Below are positions 11,901 to 26,500 of a stretch of DNA of 64,000 nt, one piece after another. Every line of letters begins with the position of its first letter. Positions within the stretch are counted from its first letter, which is position 1. The notes below the pieces were generated by a model. It saw only the letters and a program-made list of their open reading frames with translations. It was not told where the DNA came from and ran no database searches. The DNA comes from Lates calcarifer (taxonomy: Eukaryota > Chordata > Actinopteri > Centropomidae). A program made the translations under genes and the position numbers. The stretch covers positions 26,741,504-26,805,503 of the forward strand of contig NC_066847.1 in NCBI RefSeq assembly GCF_001640805.2, written 5' to 3'.

Positions 11901-14505
11901 CAGCACACAAGTGTGAGCACCTGCAAATAACAGAGAGCAGCATCACTTGCCTTCACCTGGAACATGCCAAATTTGCTGCCAGATCTGCCGAGCTAATTTA
12001 CATACTAAATGTGAGAAGAACTGAGATAACAGGAGAGCTTAGTAATGGCGGGTGTAAATACAAAAGTGTGCGGTCAGATGGAGTTGTTTCTCTTCTCAAG
12101 AAACCAACACTGATTCCCAGATACTGTCGATCTTCCATAGATCCTCCTTTCTCTGCCACTAAACCACAGGATGCTCCTTCCCATCAAGTAGCAACCACCG
12201 TGAACAGAAGACATTCTAAGCTTTAAGATGTCCCTTCAGAGACCTGTGGTTGCAGTCTAAAAATGCTACATCCACATTTTTCAACACTCAATGTTTGCCA
12301 TCAATTCTGACCTAATCTTTGAGTTCAGCTCCCAGCAGATATGTTTCTCTTGTGTATCCTGAAAGACATCTGACATGAAACCTCTCTTCTGGGTTTTGTC
12401 AGTACTCAGACCCGAGGACCATCTCTCCCGTCCCTGTGCTACATCTATGCTCTGCTCACGTCCCTCATCTATTCCCGAACACTGCCGTGCTGACAATGCT
12501 GACAACACTCAACACACAACTCTACCAGCATTCCTCTTCTCTCTTCTCCCATGAGCCCTGTTTTTTAACAGGATGTCTCACTACTGCCTTAAGTTCAACC
12601 TTGGTAAGGCTGCAGTGGTCTACTTCAAGTCCCCTCCCTCTTGCACTTTCCTCTGTGGAATTATATTGTTTCATTTATGAATGTTTGGGTGCTACATAAT
12701 GCAGCATGTACTGTGGGAAAACAGATTCTGACTGTTTATTTAAATGACAATTGTACCCGCAAGGACTGCCAGCCTTGTGTATGTTTTGGCTGTGTGTGCA
12801 CTTGCGCTGATGTAGCTGTTCTCTTGTGTGTGTGTGTTTTATTGTTTGTGTGATAGTGTAGAGACAGAGTGGAGAGATTTTTGGGTGATTTTAGTTACTT
12901 TCCTCGCTGCTGTGAGATTTTTCAATTAGGGATTTATAAAATCAATATTTCTTTCTCTCTCTCTCTCCGCACTGGCCTCTGACACGCTCCATTTTCTGTT
13001 GCCATCTAAAATCTTCTTGTCAAGAAATAATTTACCCAACCTCAATATCTTAGACACTACAAAGTCTTAGATGGAAAAAAAAAAACCCTACCATCCATCC
13101 CCACAGCTGCTACCTCTTCCCCTAGCAACTATTGATTAGGAATACCTTCCTTACAGTATATTGATGCAGAGGATAACTAAGATTTGGTACCACTGAGAAA
13201 CAAGCTCCAGTGAAAAAAGAATTGACTTCAGCCAAACACATTTACCTTGTCAGTTTGTGCCGATTTCTGTCTAATTTGAAATATCCTCCAGAGTCACTTA
13301 AAGCAATGTGTGTGCAATTTTGCACGGGCCTCAGGCACAATACTAAAATCCCACAAAATGCAGCTATAAATTTAGTATTTTTGGTACTATGAAGCTGATC
13401 AGTTAAATTAAAAAGAAATTATATTACTCACAAACTGCAACATAAGTGACATATGAAATCAATTTACAATCTTAGAGGTAGGTAAAAAGTACTGTGGTTC
13501 TGATTCTTGCAATAGCACTGCTATTAGTTATTTTGGAGGGATTTGGAGGGTCAGCATTTAAGTTCAGTATACTGCTACATTCCCATTTTTAATATCTGAG
13601 TATTAACAAAATGCCAAGAAGATGAAAGTTGGTGGCCACAGCACACACCAGAAGGGAACCTACAGGACTAGATTTGTGTGCATAAAATGAAGTATCCACA
13701 CGTGTAAAATGTATGCACATCCTAAACCCACGCATCATCATCATCTCAGCTTAGTGTCTGGCTTCAATCAACTGCTAACACCTTAATTACATTTATATGC
13801 AAACAAGCTCAAACAGAGAGAAAACTAATGTAACCACATGCATGCCGATAACTGTATGAACATTCCTTGTGAACAGTTCTTGAGTCATAACACTAATCTC
13901 ACATGCTTTACAATCTGATAAACACTGCTATCCATATTACTGTCTGGCACCTGCTTTATGTGTGTGTAAATGTAAGTGATGAAATTATCTACCGTAATGC
14001 CAGTGTACAAATATTGCAAATGGGTTTTCGGTCACATTCCCTGCTTTTTTTAATTGCTGGGAACACACAGGCAATTAAAAAACAAAACAAAGCAAAACAA
14101 AAAAATCTAATGAATAGTGTATGATTTCCAATAGCCCCAACAGTCATTTCCATACGTTATACTGTCTGAATCACTTCCAGTGGCATCATGTTTGCCTATG
14201 AAGGCAGTTGTGTGATCAGTTTGTCAACCCTGCACTGCAGTGTCAGAGCTGTAAACATGAAAACTGATGGCCCAGGACCAAACCTCGCCATAACACTTCC
14301 CCACTGTGTCCCTCTGACTGTGTCAAAATTGATTCTCGCTGACGAAAGCCCATTTAAAACCATTTCATCAAGCAATATGCTGGCTAATTTGTGTGGTGTG
14401 CATTTATAATATATGCAAAGGAAATCATTTAGTCAGAGCAGGATCCTTGAAAACATCTGTCGTTTATGTATGCCTCAAGTGTTTGAGCTAGTGACTAAAC
14501 ATAAG

Positions 14506-14538
<33 letters not shown>

Positions 14539-17500
14539 ATGAGTCTGGGTATGGGTTTGTCTGTGTTTCAGCGCACTGGACATTATTTTATTTTGTTATA
14601 AATACTTCACCTAGCCACTATTTAATACTTTCATAAACCAAAATTGAATTGACAACAAAACAAAACTAAACTAAAAGTAAAATACCTACTTGCTTTTTCC
14701 TGAGCTTTCAACTGCATCTCACAGTGTTAATAAGTGGATGTGTTTGCTCTGTTGTTTAGTGTGTTTGTTCATGTTTTCTTAGCAAGCTGACATGCTTATG
14801 TATGTGTAGAAAAGCCTAATATACAAGGAAAACACACCCAAAGTGTTTCTAAACTCTCAAAAATGTAATGTTACCAGTTACACATGGTTAGAGCAAATTG
14901 CACTCTGAATAATATATATTCTGCACTACACTGCGTCTCGCCATAAACTCCAAAGGGTTAAATAATTCAAATGGGTCAGAGAGCCTTTCGATCAATGCTG
15001 AATTAGAAATCAAAGTCTATCAAGGGATTTCCTATCATCACAGATTCTGTTTTAAAGTCAGGTTCAATGGCAGCCCATTTATGGGGCAGCTGTGGCTCGG
15101 GAGGTAAAGTATGTGTACTTGTCTACCTATATGCTCATATTCACACAGGACAATAGAGGACAAACTCTCAAACTGTATTGATGTGCAAGCAAAAATGGGC
15201 TGACATTCAGTAAATTGAAAGTTCAGAGGGGAGTTGTTTAACAAAGCTGCCAAGGAAGTGACTCCCATTCTAACAATGAGTGTTTTACTCTGATGGAGCC
15301 TTTTTCACTGATGGACTGGGGCATAATATGGATTGCTGGCTTGCTTCTATAGCAAAGTAATATATTTTCAAGAGGACACGAAACAGCCCAAATCAAATAC
15401 TGTCTCAACATACGTGTATAGCATTAACCCTGTGAAAATTTAAAATAAAAAAGTATGCATAAAACATATCATATTTTTATTCTATATTTTCATACAGATA
15501 GCTAATCTTGATGCAACTGAATAGCCTACAGCACAGTCATCATTATTCCATCAAAGAAAAGGAAAAAAAAAAAAAAAAGAAACCATAGAAAGAAGTATTA
15601 TTGGGTGGTGAAAAACACCTCTCCTCAAAGTCCATCTCATGGGATCAAGAATGTCTGTCAAGGGTCATTTTCCACAGTGTATTTTATTCATGGCAACATC
15701 TCTGTCACCACCTCCTTTGTGACCCTATTTCCATTAATTTCTCCTCACTTTCATCACTTGTCTCATTCCTTCTATAGCTGCAGTTCAAATAAAGTCTTGT
15801 AGTTCTTGTCCTCTCTCCCTCCACTCAATCTGCTTCTCTCCTGCTGAATATATATCATCAGGGTATTCCTATAGGGCAGAAAATTATGTTTACATATCCT
15901 TTCATTGTCCTACATTTCAGTACAGAAAGCCAATTACACTGATAGACAGTAGGTAATGGACAGACCAAGCAGCCCATTCACACTGCAGAACAAAAAGTAA
16001 ATATGAGGTCAAAAGGATTATTTACAATGAACTACGTGAGCTACGCCAGAGTGGAAAAAATTTAAGATGGGTAAGGACCATGTAAGATTGCCCACACGTA
16101 AAAAGCTTTGTGGCCTGATATGAATATAGGCTACCTTGTAACATTGCAAACATATAGGCATTTCAAGACCGTTTGCGTGAAAAAGCTACATAAATTTACA
16201 TTCATGCAATCCATCACTACGATCAACATCATCATCTGTGGTAAGAACAACCCTGTTTGCCGGAGTGAAACTGCATTCACTCAGCCTTAGACGTAGATGA
16301 CATTGACAAATGGGGCTGCAGATTGGAAAATGAGACAAAAGGAAAAACATTAAATAAAACCCATTATCGTTTACTTTTTTGAAGGGGTGGAAATGAGGAG
16401 AAAAGGGTGGGGCTGTCAGCAGAAGATGTAGAGAGACGGACGCAACAATCCAATACAAGGACAGAGCTGCGCAGCAATCTGACAACTTCAGGAAACAATT
16501 TCATCTCACCAGACATCACATCGGCAGTAATGCTGGGAAACCTAAGGGGAGGGAAGGGCTGCTTCTCCTCCCATTTCGGGTCATATCAAAAGCTATAATT
16601 CAACCTTTGAGTAGTCATTTGGAAAATGGAACAATATGCAAGAAAAGTGAAGTATTCTCCCTCAGTCTATTTGACAATTTGTAATAAATGACTGTGCTAA
16701 TGCAAAGCTTGGTTGGCCACGCACATGCATGTGTATATAGAAGAATTGACTTAATTTACTTGTGCCACAGGACACAGATGATAAGAATCACAACGACTCC
16801 TGAAGTGTTACACTGCAGTGTATAACTAAGCACAGTGTATTTTGCGTGCTAACGGTGTGTAAATCAGCACTCTGAGTCGTTATTGTGCTAATTTCTCACA
16901 CCTGCCCCTGGGAAGCTTTTTGATTAGCAGCTTCACAGCTGTTGCTCCACTTGCAGTGGTTTATCTCCATAAATGATTGCTGATAAATTCTCCTGAGACT
17001 GATGCTGAGAGCCTCTGAGATCTAAATGCAAGACTTTAAGAGCCAGGCTGTGAGTTGATATGGTGGGGTGATATTTGTTCATATTGTGCTCATTAGTGAT
17101 GGAAGACAAAGTTTGTCGGCAAATCCTACTTTTGGAGACATTTCTGAATAAATATACTTTGACATTTAGATGTGGCATTTACTGTACCTCGTTTTAGACT
17201 GTATATCCCAATCAAACATCCAATTCTAACCCAGAGGCACACCAGTAAGCTCCTGAAATCAGATATGTAGTCAAAAATGGAAAAGAACTAGAATATGTAT
17301 GTGGACTGTGAGCTCTGTGTGAGCTACAGATATGATCCAAACAACAAATATGTGTTAGGGTTTGTTTTGTGCATTTTAGTACCCGAGAGATACACAATAC
17401 AACCAGAATAGTCAAAGGAAAATATTTCAATGACTGGCCAGCGACACATTTTGAGATGCCCCGATACTAACAAACTAACAAAGTAAGGAAACGCAGAACA

Positions 17501-20500
17501 GTGTCTGTGAACATTTACTTTCCAAAGATCAAAAAGCAGTTTATGATGTTGTTTCAGAATAAACTACATTGGACTGTGAATGTGTAATTCAATGTAATAA
17601 TACAGCTCCTTTATTTGTTTTTAATGGATTTTGGAGGACAATGCCTCACAAGCTTGAGCTCTAGCTACAAAAACAATTCTTGTTAATAAGATAAATTCAC
17701 TTCTGGATTTGGTCTTTTCATGGGATTTTTCTGATAACAATAAGAAGATAAAATTAAACCAGTCTTCCTAAGACGTATTTGAAAACAGTACCAAAATCAT
17801 GTATGGTGGATAAACAGAAGATAGAGTACATCAATAGACCTTGTATTCTTTCCTTCGATCTGGTACAGTTTAGAACAGAGCAGAAGACACAGATTAATGC
17901 CAGTAGTTCCCTAATGTCAAATCAATTTTAATTTAGAAGTAGCTTTAACTCATGTCTGTGAAAGCAGCCTGCAGCTTTAAGGAGATATCATGACATTCTT
18001 TTAAAGAAAGTTTCTGAGACACTTTGTAGAACTGACAGCATTCCTCAGTAGATGTGTAATCACAGTACTATGGTAATCCAGTGGGAAGGAATCAAATTAA
18101 TGTGACCCTTTGCTCAGTGTCGGATGGTCGGGGTGTGATGCAATTTCCATCAATAACCTCTATTTCCTGGATTTGATTGTAGAATGATTTTACACAGAGG
18201 CTGATGAGACCCCCCTTTTCCACCAAAGCAGTTTGAGGGCCAGTTCAGAGCCTGTGCTTAATCTCAAACCAATTATTCTCATTTCGATGACCCAAGAACT
18301 GGCTCTCGACCTGGAAAACTGATCTGAGAGTGGCACCAACACTTTGCTGGTCTACAACCAGGAACCACTTACATCAGGGGCTGGGGGTGGGACTAATGTG
18401 ACCAACAAGACCAACTGAAACTTCAACATCAAAATGTTTGGATGCAAACGTAAGCTTGCAAAGCCAGGAGCAACACTTGTAAAAAAAAACAATGTAATCT
18501 GCAGTTGTTGTTGCTGTGCTAGGCCCTGGTGTTGCTAGGAAAGCAGAGATGTATACACAGATGTAATGGCTCTAAGGTGGCTCTCTCAAGCAAACCAGTT
18601 CTTGGAAAATTCGCAAATTGAGCCAACTCTGAGCTGGCAGTGGCACCAGCCTAGATCTAGCACCTAGTTTTGCAGTGGAAAAGTGGCTGACTGAAGTCTG
18701 TCTTTATTGTGCTGTTATTTTTTTGTGCTTACAAAACACCACGAAGCAGGCAGTATTAAAACAATAGACAATGCCATAATGTAGTCCAAGGGAAAGAAAG
18801 AAAAGTTTCCTGCAATTATGATCTTACAAAGGTCTTTTTGAGTGCAATGTAACATTATTAATTTGCATGTCTTTCATAGGAGCCTTAAAACTTAAAAATA
18901 AACAAAAAATATTCTAATCAGGGAAAAAAGTCTCTAGGTGTACCAAATCCCCCCCTGAATATCTACAGCAGTGAAATCTGTTAGATCACCCATGTGTTCC
19001 CCGCAATGTCAGTATTAGATTAGAAAATTTACAGCAGGAGTGAAGGTCGGGGGGGGGTTTATAGAGGACAGATGTTGATAAAGCCACACAATTCCCCACA
19101 AGACCATGCAGAGGCATCTTGTAAATGCTGATCCCTTGAGGAGAACCTGTGTGAAATAGTTAATCCAGATAGCAGATGTACCTGCATTAACTCACTACGT
19201 TTTTACTACCAAGGTGTTTAGCCTCAGGCCCTCTTGGTAAATGGCTGCATGAGTTCATGTCTGACCTGCTTGAGAGGTTGAGCAGTTCATGCTTGTCGGC
19301 GACCGTGGACTTGTCCTCCAGCTCCCACAGCAGCACGTTGATAAGGTGGGAATTCTTGATGACGATAGGCACCTCCTCGAACATATGCTCAAAGCCGATG
19401 TTGGCCTTCTTCAAACTGGAGTGTGAGGGACGGGACAGGAAAGACATGGGCAGGAGGAGAGAGGTTAGGACAAAATTTTCCTTTGTAGTGGGGATGTTAA
19501 GATGTTACTGTAGACTGCAATGTTTGTGCCATCTCCCATAAGACTGGAAAGGATTTATATGACACACATTCCGAGATACTGTAAAAATCTCCTTAATATC
19601 CTTGTATGAATTACAATCATATTGCCCTAAGTGACAGCACTGTTCTTTCTATTGTGTGGAGAAATAGCTACACTTTACTGAAACCAGAGGGAGCAGTATC
19701 TATTATTTTCTGTTTTAAAAATTAGGAGGTTTTAAGAGAACAGCTTGCCTGTTTATGCACAAAGACTGCATGCATGAAACAACACATAAAAACAAGTGTG
19801 AATCAGTGGTGGAATTTAGCCTGCAACAAACAAAACTCATTCTAAGAAAAACCCAGGTCTTAGCTGATCTGTGGCTATTTGAACATATTTTTTTGAGTGA
19901 ACAGAGAGTGGGTGGGGTTAACAGTTGTTCTACCTCTATGTGTGTTTTTCTGAAGGCAGAGATCTTCTCAGGTCTGCTTCTGACTTACTTCCACATTTTA
20001 CTTCTTGTAGGCGTATGCTTCTCATTACAACACAAGTTAGAAATGGAGTATTGTACTGTCGCCATTTGCCTTGTACTCCTCAGTAAATTGAACAGCAGCC
20101 ATATGAAAGCAGAATGAATAATAACGTAATGCATGTTGCATTTTGATATCTGAGAATGGTGAGATACAACAGGATGTCCATATTTCCAACCTGAGCAATG
20201 CTAGACACAGTAGCCTAAATGACTTTTTTATGGGCTCTGCTGTTAAGTGTGCAAAGCACCGACCGATTTTTAACCACCTCTTCCTGCCCCTCAGGATCTA
20301 AAAGCTGCATCCCTCTCCCTCTCTCTCTCTCTCTCCTCCCCCCTCTCTCTCTTTGACATGGGCTTGTTAACACAAAATAGAACTTCAAACTTTGCCTAAT
20401 GTCTCACATAAATCCAATAGCATTGACTGACTGCCTTGGTTTAGCCTGTCACTTGTGCACAGTGCATGAGCTACAGACTAATGTCTGTATATGTCTAATG

Positions 20501-23500
20501 TTGGCTTGTTAGATGTGTTGTGCTTGTTATGGGATCAATACCCTCGCTGCATTAATCCACCATGTGCACTGTACCAGAAACAGAGATTTTTATACAATGC
20601 TTGTCTGTGTGATAAATAGGCGTGTGTAGCATCATTTGATTCTGATAAGGTAATTTTGATAAACATTGTTTTGTATACCAAGCAGAGCATCACCTCAGGC
20701 AAACTGTAAGAGGAGACTCTGAGGCATTAGAAGTGGACAATCCTGCCTCAGGCTCTGAATGTGGAGGACAAATCAGTAGCCTATAAGGAAAATCCATAAT
20801 GATATGAATGCTGTTTGTTGTACATATTGGCACAATTATCCATCTGGAGTGCTTGACAATATTTCCTGCATACTGTGACCTTTTCAAATGCCTGCAGAGT
20901 GATAGAAAAAGGTGCCTGTGAGGAAATAGAAGGACCGCATATTCTAGGCAGGACAAACTGCTCAACCCTACTAGACTTTGGCACACTTAATGCCATGCTC
21001 TTTCCAAGTTGGGCCCCACTGGACAAAGTCAAAGGTTGACTCCACAGGCTGACTAATTTGATGCTTTAGATTGTGTGCTCAAGTGGAGGCTATTGACAAA
21101 TGTCTCCATAGTCCAGCGGACTTGGAGGGCAGTTCAAAGGGATGGGTCTATTCAGCGCTCATCTATCCCTGCCTTTCATTTCAAAAAAGGTGCACAATAT
21201 ATGCAAGCTTATGTAACATCAAATACACCAACATGAAAGGGACTGCTTTTTCCGCACATTTGAGTGGGGGAAAAATGAAACACTTTTGAAGTTTTGCATC
21301 TTTGGAAGAAGAAACATTATTGATATTCAGATTTCTAGTCTATCCTAGGAATAAGAGGACAGAGACAAGATTGTTGTAATGTGGTGATACTGTCCTTTCC
21401 TACCCTGAGCTGCCCTCTTTCAATCACAGCCTTATTGGGAACACTGATAGCTACAGATTGTGGCCGTAATAAATCATAGGAACTAATGAAAAGCTGCAGA
21501 AATGAGAAGGATCCTGACTCTGGGCCAAACACACTGGGTCAATAACAGCGTGGCTGGTAATAGAGACACACAGGTGGAGAAATACAGAGGAAACAGGGAA
21601 GTGAAATGAAATGATGCAGTTAAATTGTCCCTTCTCCCTGCAAATACACTTGCTTTTAGTGGATTTAAAAATGTACATCTGAAGTTTCTGAATGGGACAG
21701 CAATTTGAAGCCTCCGGGATTTCTTCATTGAGCTGTTAAGCTTGCATTTGTCTGTGCATGCGTGCGTGTCTTCATGTGTGTGTTTATGCAAGTGTGAGTC
21801 TGTGCACTTAGACTACCCTGAACTGCCTGGAAAATGGTCCCCTCATTACATTCATTTTTAGCTGCAATTTAAAAGCAATTACAATAAGCCTTGAGGTCAG
21901 AAAAAGCGTAAACATGGTACATTTGTTTGACGGGCCAGGACGAGCTGATAAATCATCATCATCAGCATCCATCTCCAACTGCTACTAAATGCCTCCCCTG
22001 TGGATGCACAAGCCTATATTTGCATCCATTAAATAAGCAGAATCAAAAGAGCGAAAAAGCAAAAAATTTAATTCCAGTACTCCTGTGAGCAATGTGAGCT
22101 AGTGTATTTATACATATGCACAAATCGACTTATTTGTGAACATCCGCACTTCAGCATGCATGTGATCATGAAACTCAACCACAGTGTCTTTCTTTTTGTG
22201 TGTTACTCTACAAGCTACTCACCCCTCAGGTGTGAAATCTTTTTCTTTGCAGATCTCCATGAGTTTTGGAGTAAGCCTGTAAGCCTTGAGGGACAGGGAG
22301 CCTTGGGCCGTCTTTATAGGGTCTGAAATGAGAGAGATGAGAGTTAACAAAAAAGATTCAAAACTGTACTTTAGATGATTTTCTTTGAAACAAACGACAA
22401 GGCTTTTGTTCACTTAGCTGTCCACAAAATGAAAAATCTAATTCCTTGAAGCTTTCTAAACAAATGAAAGAAAACAGAGATTTCCTAAGTTTTGCCTAGT
22501 TGATCCTAGGCAATCAGTATCATGTAAAATTTTACAGCCAAACATCAGAGGTCTTCCGTGAGCACAGTTGCTCCAGTAATTTACAATCATCCTTGAACGG
22601 CATGGTTCTAAATTGCTGGCCTCTGAGCAGGTGTTAGAGCAGTAGAGGGTTCAGTGCCTTGCTCAGGGGCACCTTACTGATGACTGAATGAGTTCAATAC
22701 ACTTGTCGTTCATTTTTTTCCGCCCACATTTACCCAGTCAGCAAGCTTCTCATTAGAATCCTCCTTTTCTACCCTGTGGGCAACTGTTTCCAAGTGAATA
22801 CTTCAAGTCCAAAGCTTCTTGTATGTTAATTTTGCAGCTGGTTATCAAAGTTGTTCCCTCACAGTAACACAGTATATGTATGTGAAAAGAAAAAGTAGGC
22901 AGAATGAATATAATCCAACAGTCAAAGGTAATTTTTCATATTCTCAACATCCTTATACAATGTTTCAACAAAGTAATACACTGTATCCGCTTCAGAGAGG
23001 GGTGAACATTTAACTTACTTAAGATTTGATCATTTTCTGAAGATGATGTCTCATCAAGAGCCTGGTTATGAAGTTACAGAGATCTCACAAGCTCCCATGT
23101 TCTTCTCTTGCCAATAAGCAAAGCTGAATTTAACTACTAAATTTGCAAATGGAATTTGGCATCACCTGACTACACGGCTTGATACATGGCTTGTTTTCTC
23201 ATTTACATAATATAGTGGTGTGTGCCTGCATTGTGCACAACCCACCATCATCAGCCAATATCAAAATATTGTCTCTGATTCAAAAGTGTCAGGCAAGTAT
23301 TTGCAAACATAGAGAGAAGTCTAACTGATCTAACAATCATAAGTGTAAAAACAAAAATCGCTGTTAAAGAGGTGCTGGCTGGAGATGAGCTACCATAAAA
23401 ATCAGTCAGGGATGGTACAGTACCTCCAATGAGATATATTACTTGATTGATTTTTCACTTAATTGAAATTATTTTACAGATAGAAAACATTCATTTCTGT

Positions 23501-26500
23501 ACAGGCTTACAAATCTGAGAAGGAAGGAAGAGAGTGGAGGAGCTACTGGTCTGTCCATTGCAAAATGACATTTGCACAGCAGGTTCTCTATTTCATAAAA
23601 TCTATTCAACAAACTTGAGAGTCAAGTTAAAGGAACAGTTAAAAGGGGGGAAAAAAGGGTAAAAGTAACTAGACCAACTCTAAGAAATTGCTCTGTCGTC
23701 CAGTTCTCTTTCACTTTCTGTTTCTGCTTCTTGTTACAGAGAGAAAGTGGGAATATTGGCTCAGACAGGACAGCCTCCAAACTACAGTCTACCAGAAATT
23801 TTAGTGCGGTTGTTCCCTTCCCAACAGCCCACTGTGACAAGCCATTTGCCTACAGCACGGCCAATCCCAAACAAGGCTGACAGTTGATGGCCCATCTCAA
23901 TTCATGCTGGCCAATCTCCACTGAGACTGGTTGGTGACAGCCACACTTGACTGAGATAACTCTCCTCCATCTACAGGATGCTTGGTGATGAAATTAAAAC
24001 TCATGCATGAGCTAGTTTGAGGTCATAGGGGCCTCTTGAAATTCTCTTAAAAATGAAATAAGAAATAAAATTCTCTGATATTTTTCTCCTGCAAAAAGGG
24101 TTATTGATCTTTTAATTCAGTTTTATCTATTGTGATTGATATACTAAAAAATTATGATCAAACCTTAAAAAGAAAATATGGACATTTCCTCAGATACTCA
24201 AACAGAATATTCAATTCTGTATGCAGAATTGATGATGTACTATCAGGAACATAATATCCCTGACTTGAAAGCTGGACCTGAAGAGCTGTTTGCAGGTTAG
24301 CTCTGTGCCTGTCCATCTTTACCTCTTCAACTGTTCACCTCTTGTAAGAAAACTGTTGTCATGGTGAACATATTTAACTAAGTGGTTTAACAACCTGCTC
24401 TAATTCTGAGCTGTCACTGGATGGATGCTATTAACTCGCCAGTTGGCCATCTGATTGATTCATCCATTGGCATAAAATGACCTGCGAGCTAATGACGAAG
24501 AGAACAAAAAAGAAATCAATTTTCTTTCCCTTTGACTTTAAACAGAGATAATGTCAATTCCTCTGAGGTGCTTTGATCCATTAAGCGCTGCATTATTGAT
24601 TGACATTAACAGGAGACCTCGTTTAGAATGAGGAAGGGCTGAGTGAGTGACTGCCTGAGTGGCCTGCTGGCTGGCAGGACTAGATCAGAGGGGTTCATGT
24701 GTCAGATGGTTAAAATTAATCTTTGTCTATCATGGATTTGTACCATCTGACAACATATCGACTCTGAAGTGATTTTGGGGGGCCAGAACAAGGCAGGGAG
24801 GAGCTCCAGCACTGAAACATTGATGAAATTCAAAGCTGTTTTCATCATTTTTTAAAATGACAGTTGTGGTTGCCACCTCTCTCGACTTCAAGTGAGTGGA
24901 TCAACACTGAGCTGTTTTAATGAAAGATTTTTATTTCAGGTCAGTGAGCTTGTAAGACTTTTTGTGCCACCCTGGCTTTACTTTACTCTTATTTTTTGGT
25001 TCATAAACCTGGAGGAGGTAAACTCAGCACATTATAAGGTGTGCAATATGGGCAGAAAATACTGTCTTGATACTATCTGGCATTTTGACAGCATCTATAT
25101 TTGACTGTATGTCTTCAGTTTCTGGGAGTCACATTTTAGCACCGTGTGTGTGTGTGTGTGTTTATATATATATATATACACACATAAAAGCTAGCAGGAC
25201 TCTCACAGAAGCCAGCAACAAATTAAATATTACTTTTGTAATTACTTAATGTGCACGTATCCATTAGTGATACCACCTCTGATCTCAATGACCAGTTGGT
25301 GTGGTAATGAATTATCATTTATTTAGACACTGAGGAGTTAAATACACACTTACATACTGACAGGTTTTAATTCACTGTCATGTAGGTTTTAATATTGCTG
25401 TCATTTGTAAGAAAGCTTACACCATCTGGGATGGCAGTTGTGGTGCAGCAGTTATGGGAAGCTCTTAAAGGTTTTTACTGTGAAGCAGGTGCAGGCACAT
25501 GACGTCCGTAAGTGTCATGTTAGTTGCTACCAGTTACCTTGTTAGCCCTGTCTATTTTTCCACTGCCTCTTCTGCTGCTGGCCTCGGGAGGGCTGTAGAC
25601 AGACATAGGTTCCGCAACAGATCGAAACATTTTTTCAATTGCTGTTGATGGTTTACTGGGAAAGAATAACTTCAAACATTAGCGGTGTTACCTACCTCTA
25701 TACTACCCATGCATCCTGCTACCCTGTTCTTTGACAGAGGGTGGTCTAAATCCAACTTTGTACAATGTGAGATGACATTATTGCAGATCTGTACCAAAGA
25801 AAGGTTTTTAAAAATATATTTTCAAGCTCTTCAATCTATTTGAAAACATTCTTGATGTCAACGGGCATACTTGTGAAATTTATCTTGAAGCGTAAATCTA
25901 AATCTAACCATCAAGATGGTTGTTTTTTAACATTTCTGCCAACCCCATCTAATCTTTTCCTGCATCTGTCAGACTGATTTATTGCTGAGACTCTGAATGT
26001 GAATAACAGTAGAATAACTTAAGACTTCTGGGTGGCAGTCCTATTCTTGGATACCTATTGATTAAAGAGACTGAATTCGACTTGACTGTTTAATCATGTC
26101 TGAAACCCTAATGTGTATGAACCATAAATGGTTGTAATCAACTCAATGTGGTAGTGGATCTGCTCTCCGCATTTTTGTTCCCTTACAACTTTGTCAATAA
26201 AACATTTCTTGGTTGTTATGACGATAGATTGGCCATGAATGAAACCGCCATGTTGCCTTTTTCAGCAGTGACTGACTGTTGAACCTGTCTTGCTTATTCA
26301 AACACACATAATGAGCATGGGTTTATATTTTATGTCACACAGAATAGAAATTTGGCCTTGGTTTTTAATCTTCAAACATAGTTTAGTGTCACATCGCAAA
26401 ATTAGTAATTAGTAATTAATTCTTTTTTTACTTAAATTTCAATTATTTGTTATGTATCTGATTTGACTACAAATCATAGGAGGATTATATATTATAATAA

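Larger units (their letters stand above)
11601..19265 (-). other. eif3h: eif3h intron 5 (7.7 kb)
   Basis: The intron holds a non-autonomous DNA transposon-like stretch (18211-18686), a short SINE-head-like sequence (15084-15110), a GT repeat (14505-14539), a G run (19049-19057) and possible decayed LINE sequence near 12080-12170. No gene was recognised. Confidence 0.8.
19416..22222 (-). other. eif3h: eif3h intron 4 (2.8 kb)
   Basis: No gene was seen. A CT-rich repeat lies at 20311-20354, and a candidate conserved element with an octamer-like ATTTGCAT is at 21930-22060. Confidence 0.8.

Noticed and set aside
11882..12226. 114-codon plus-strand frame
   Set aside because: It is at best part of a decayed LINE; there is no intact domain, and it is not a host gene.
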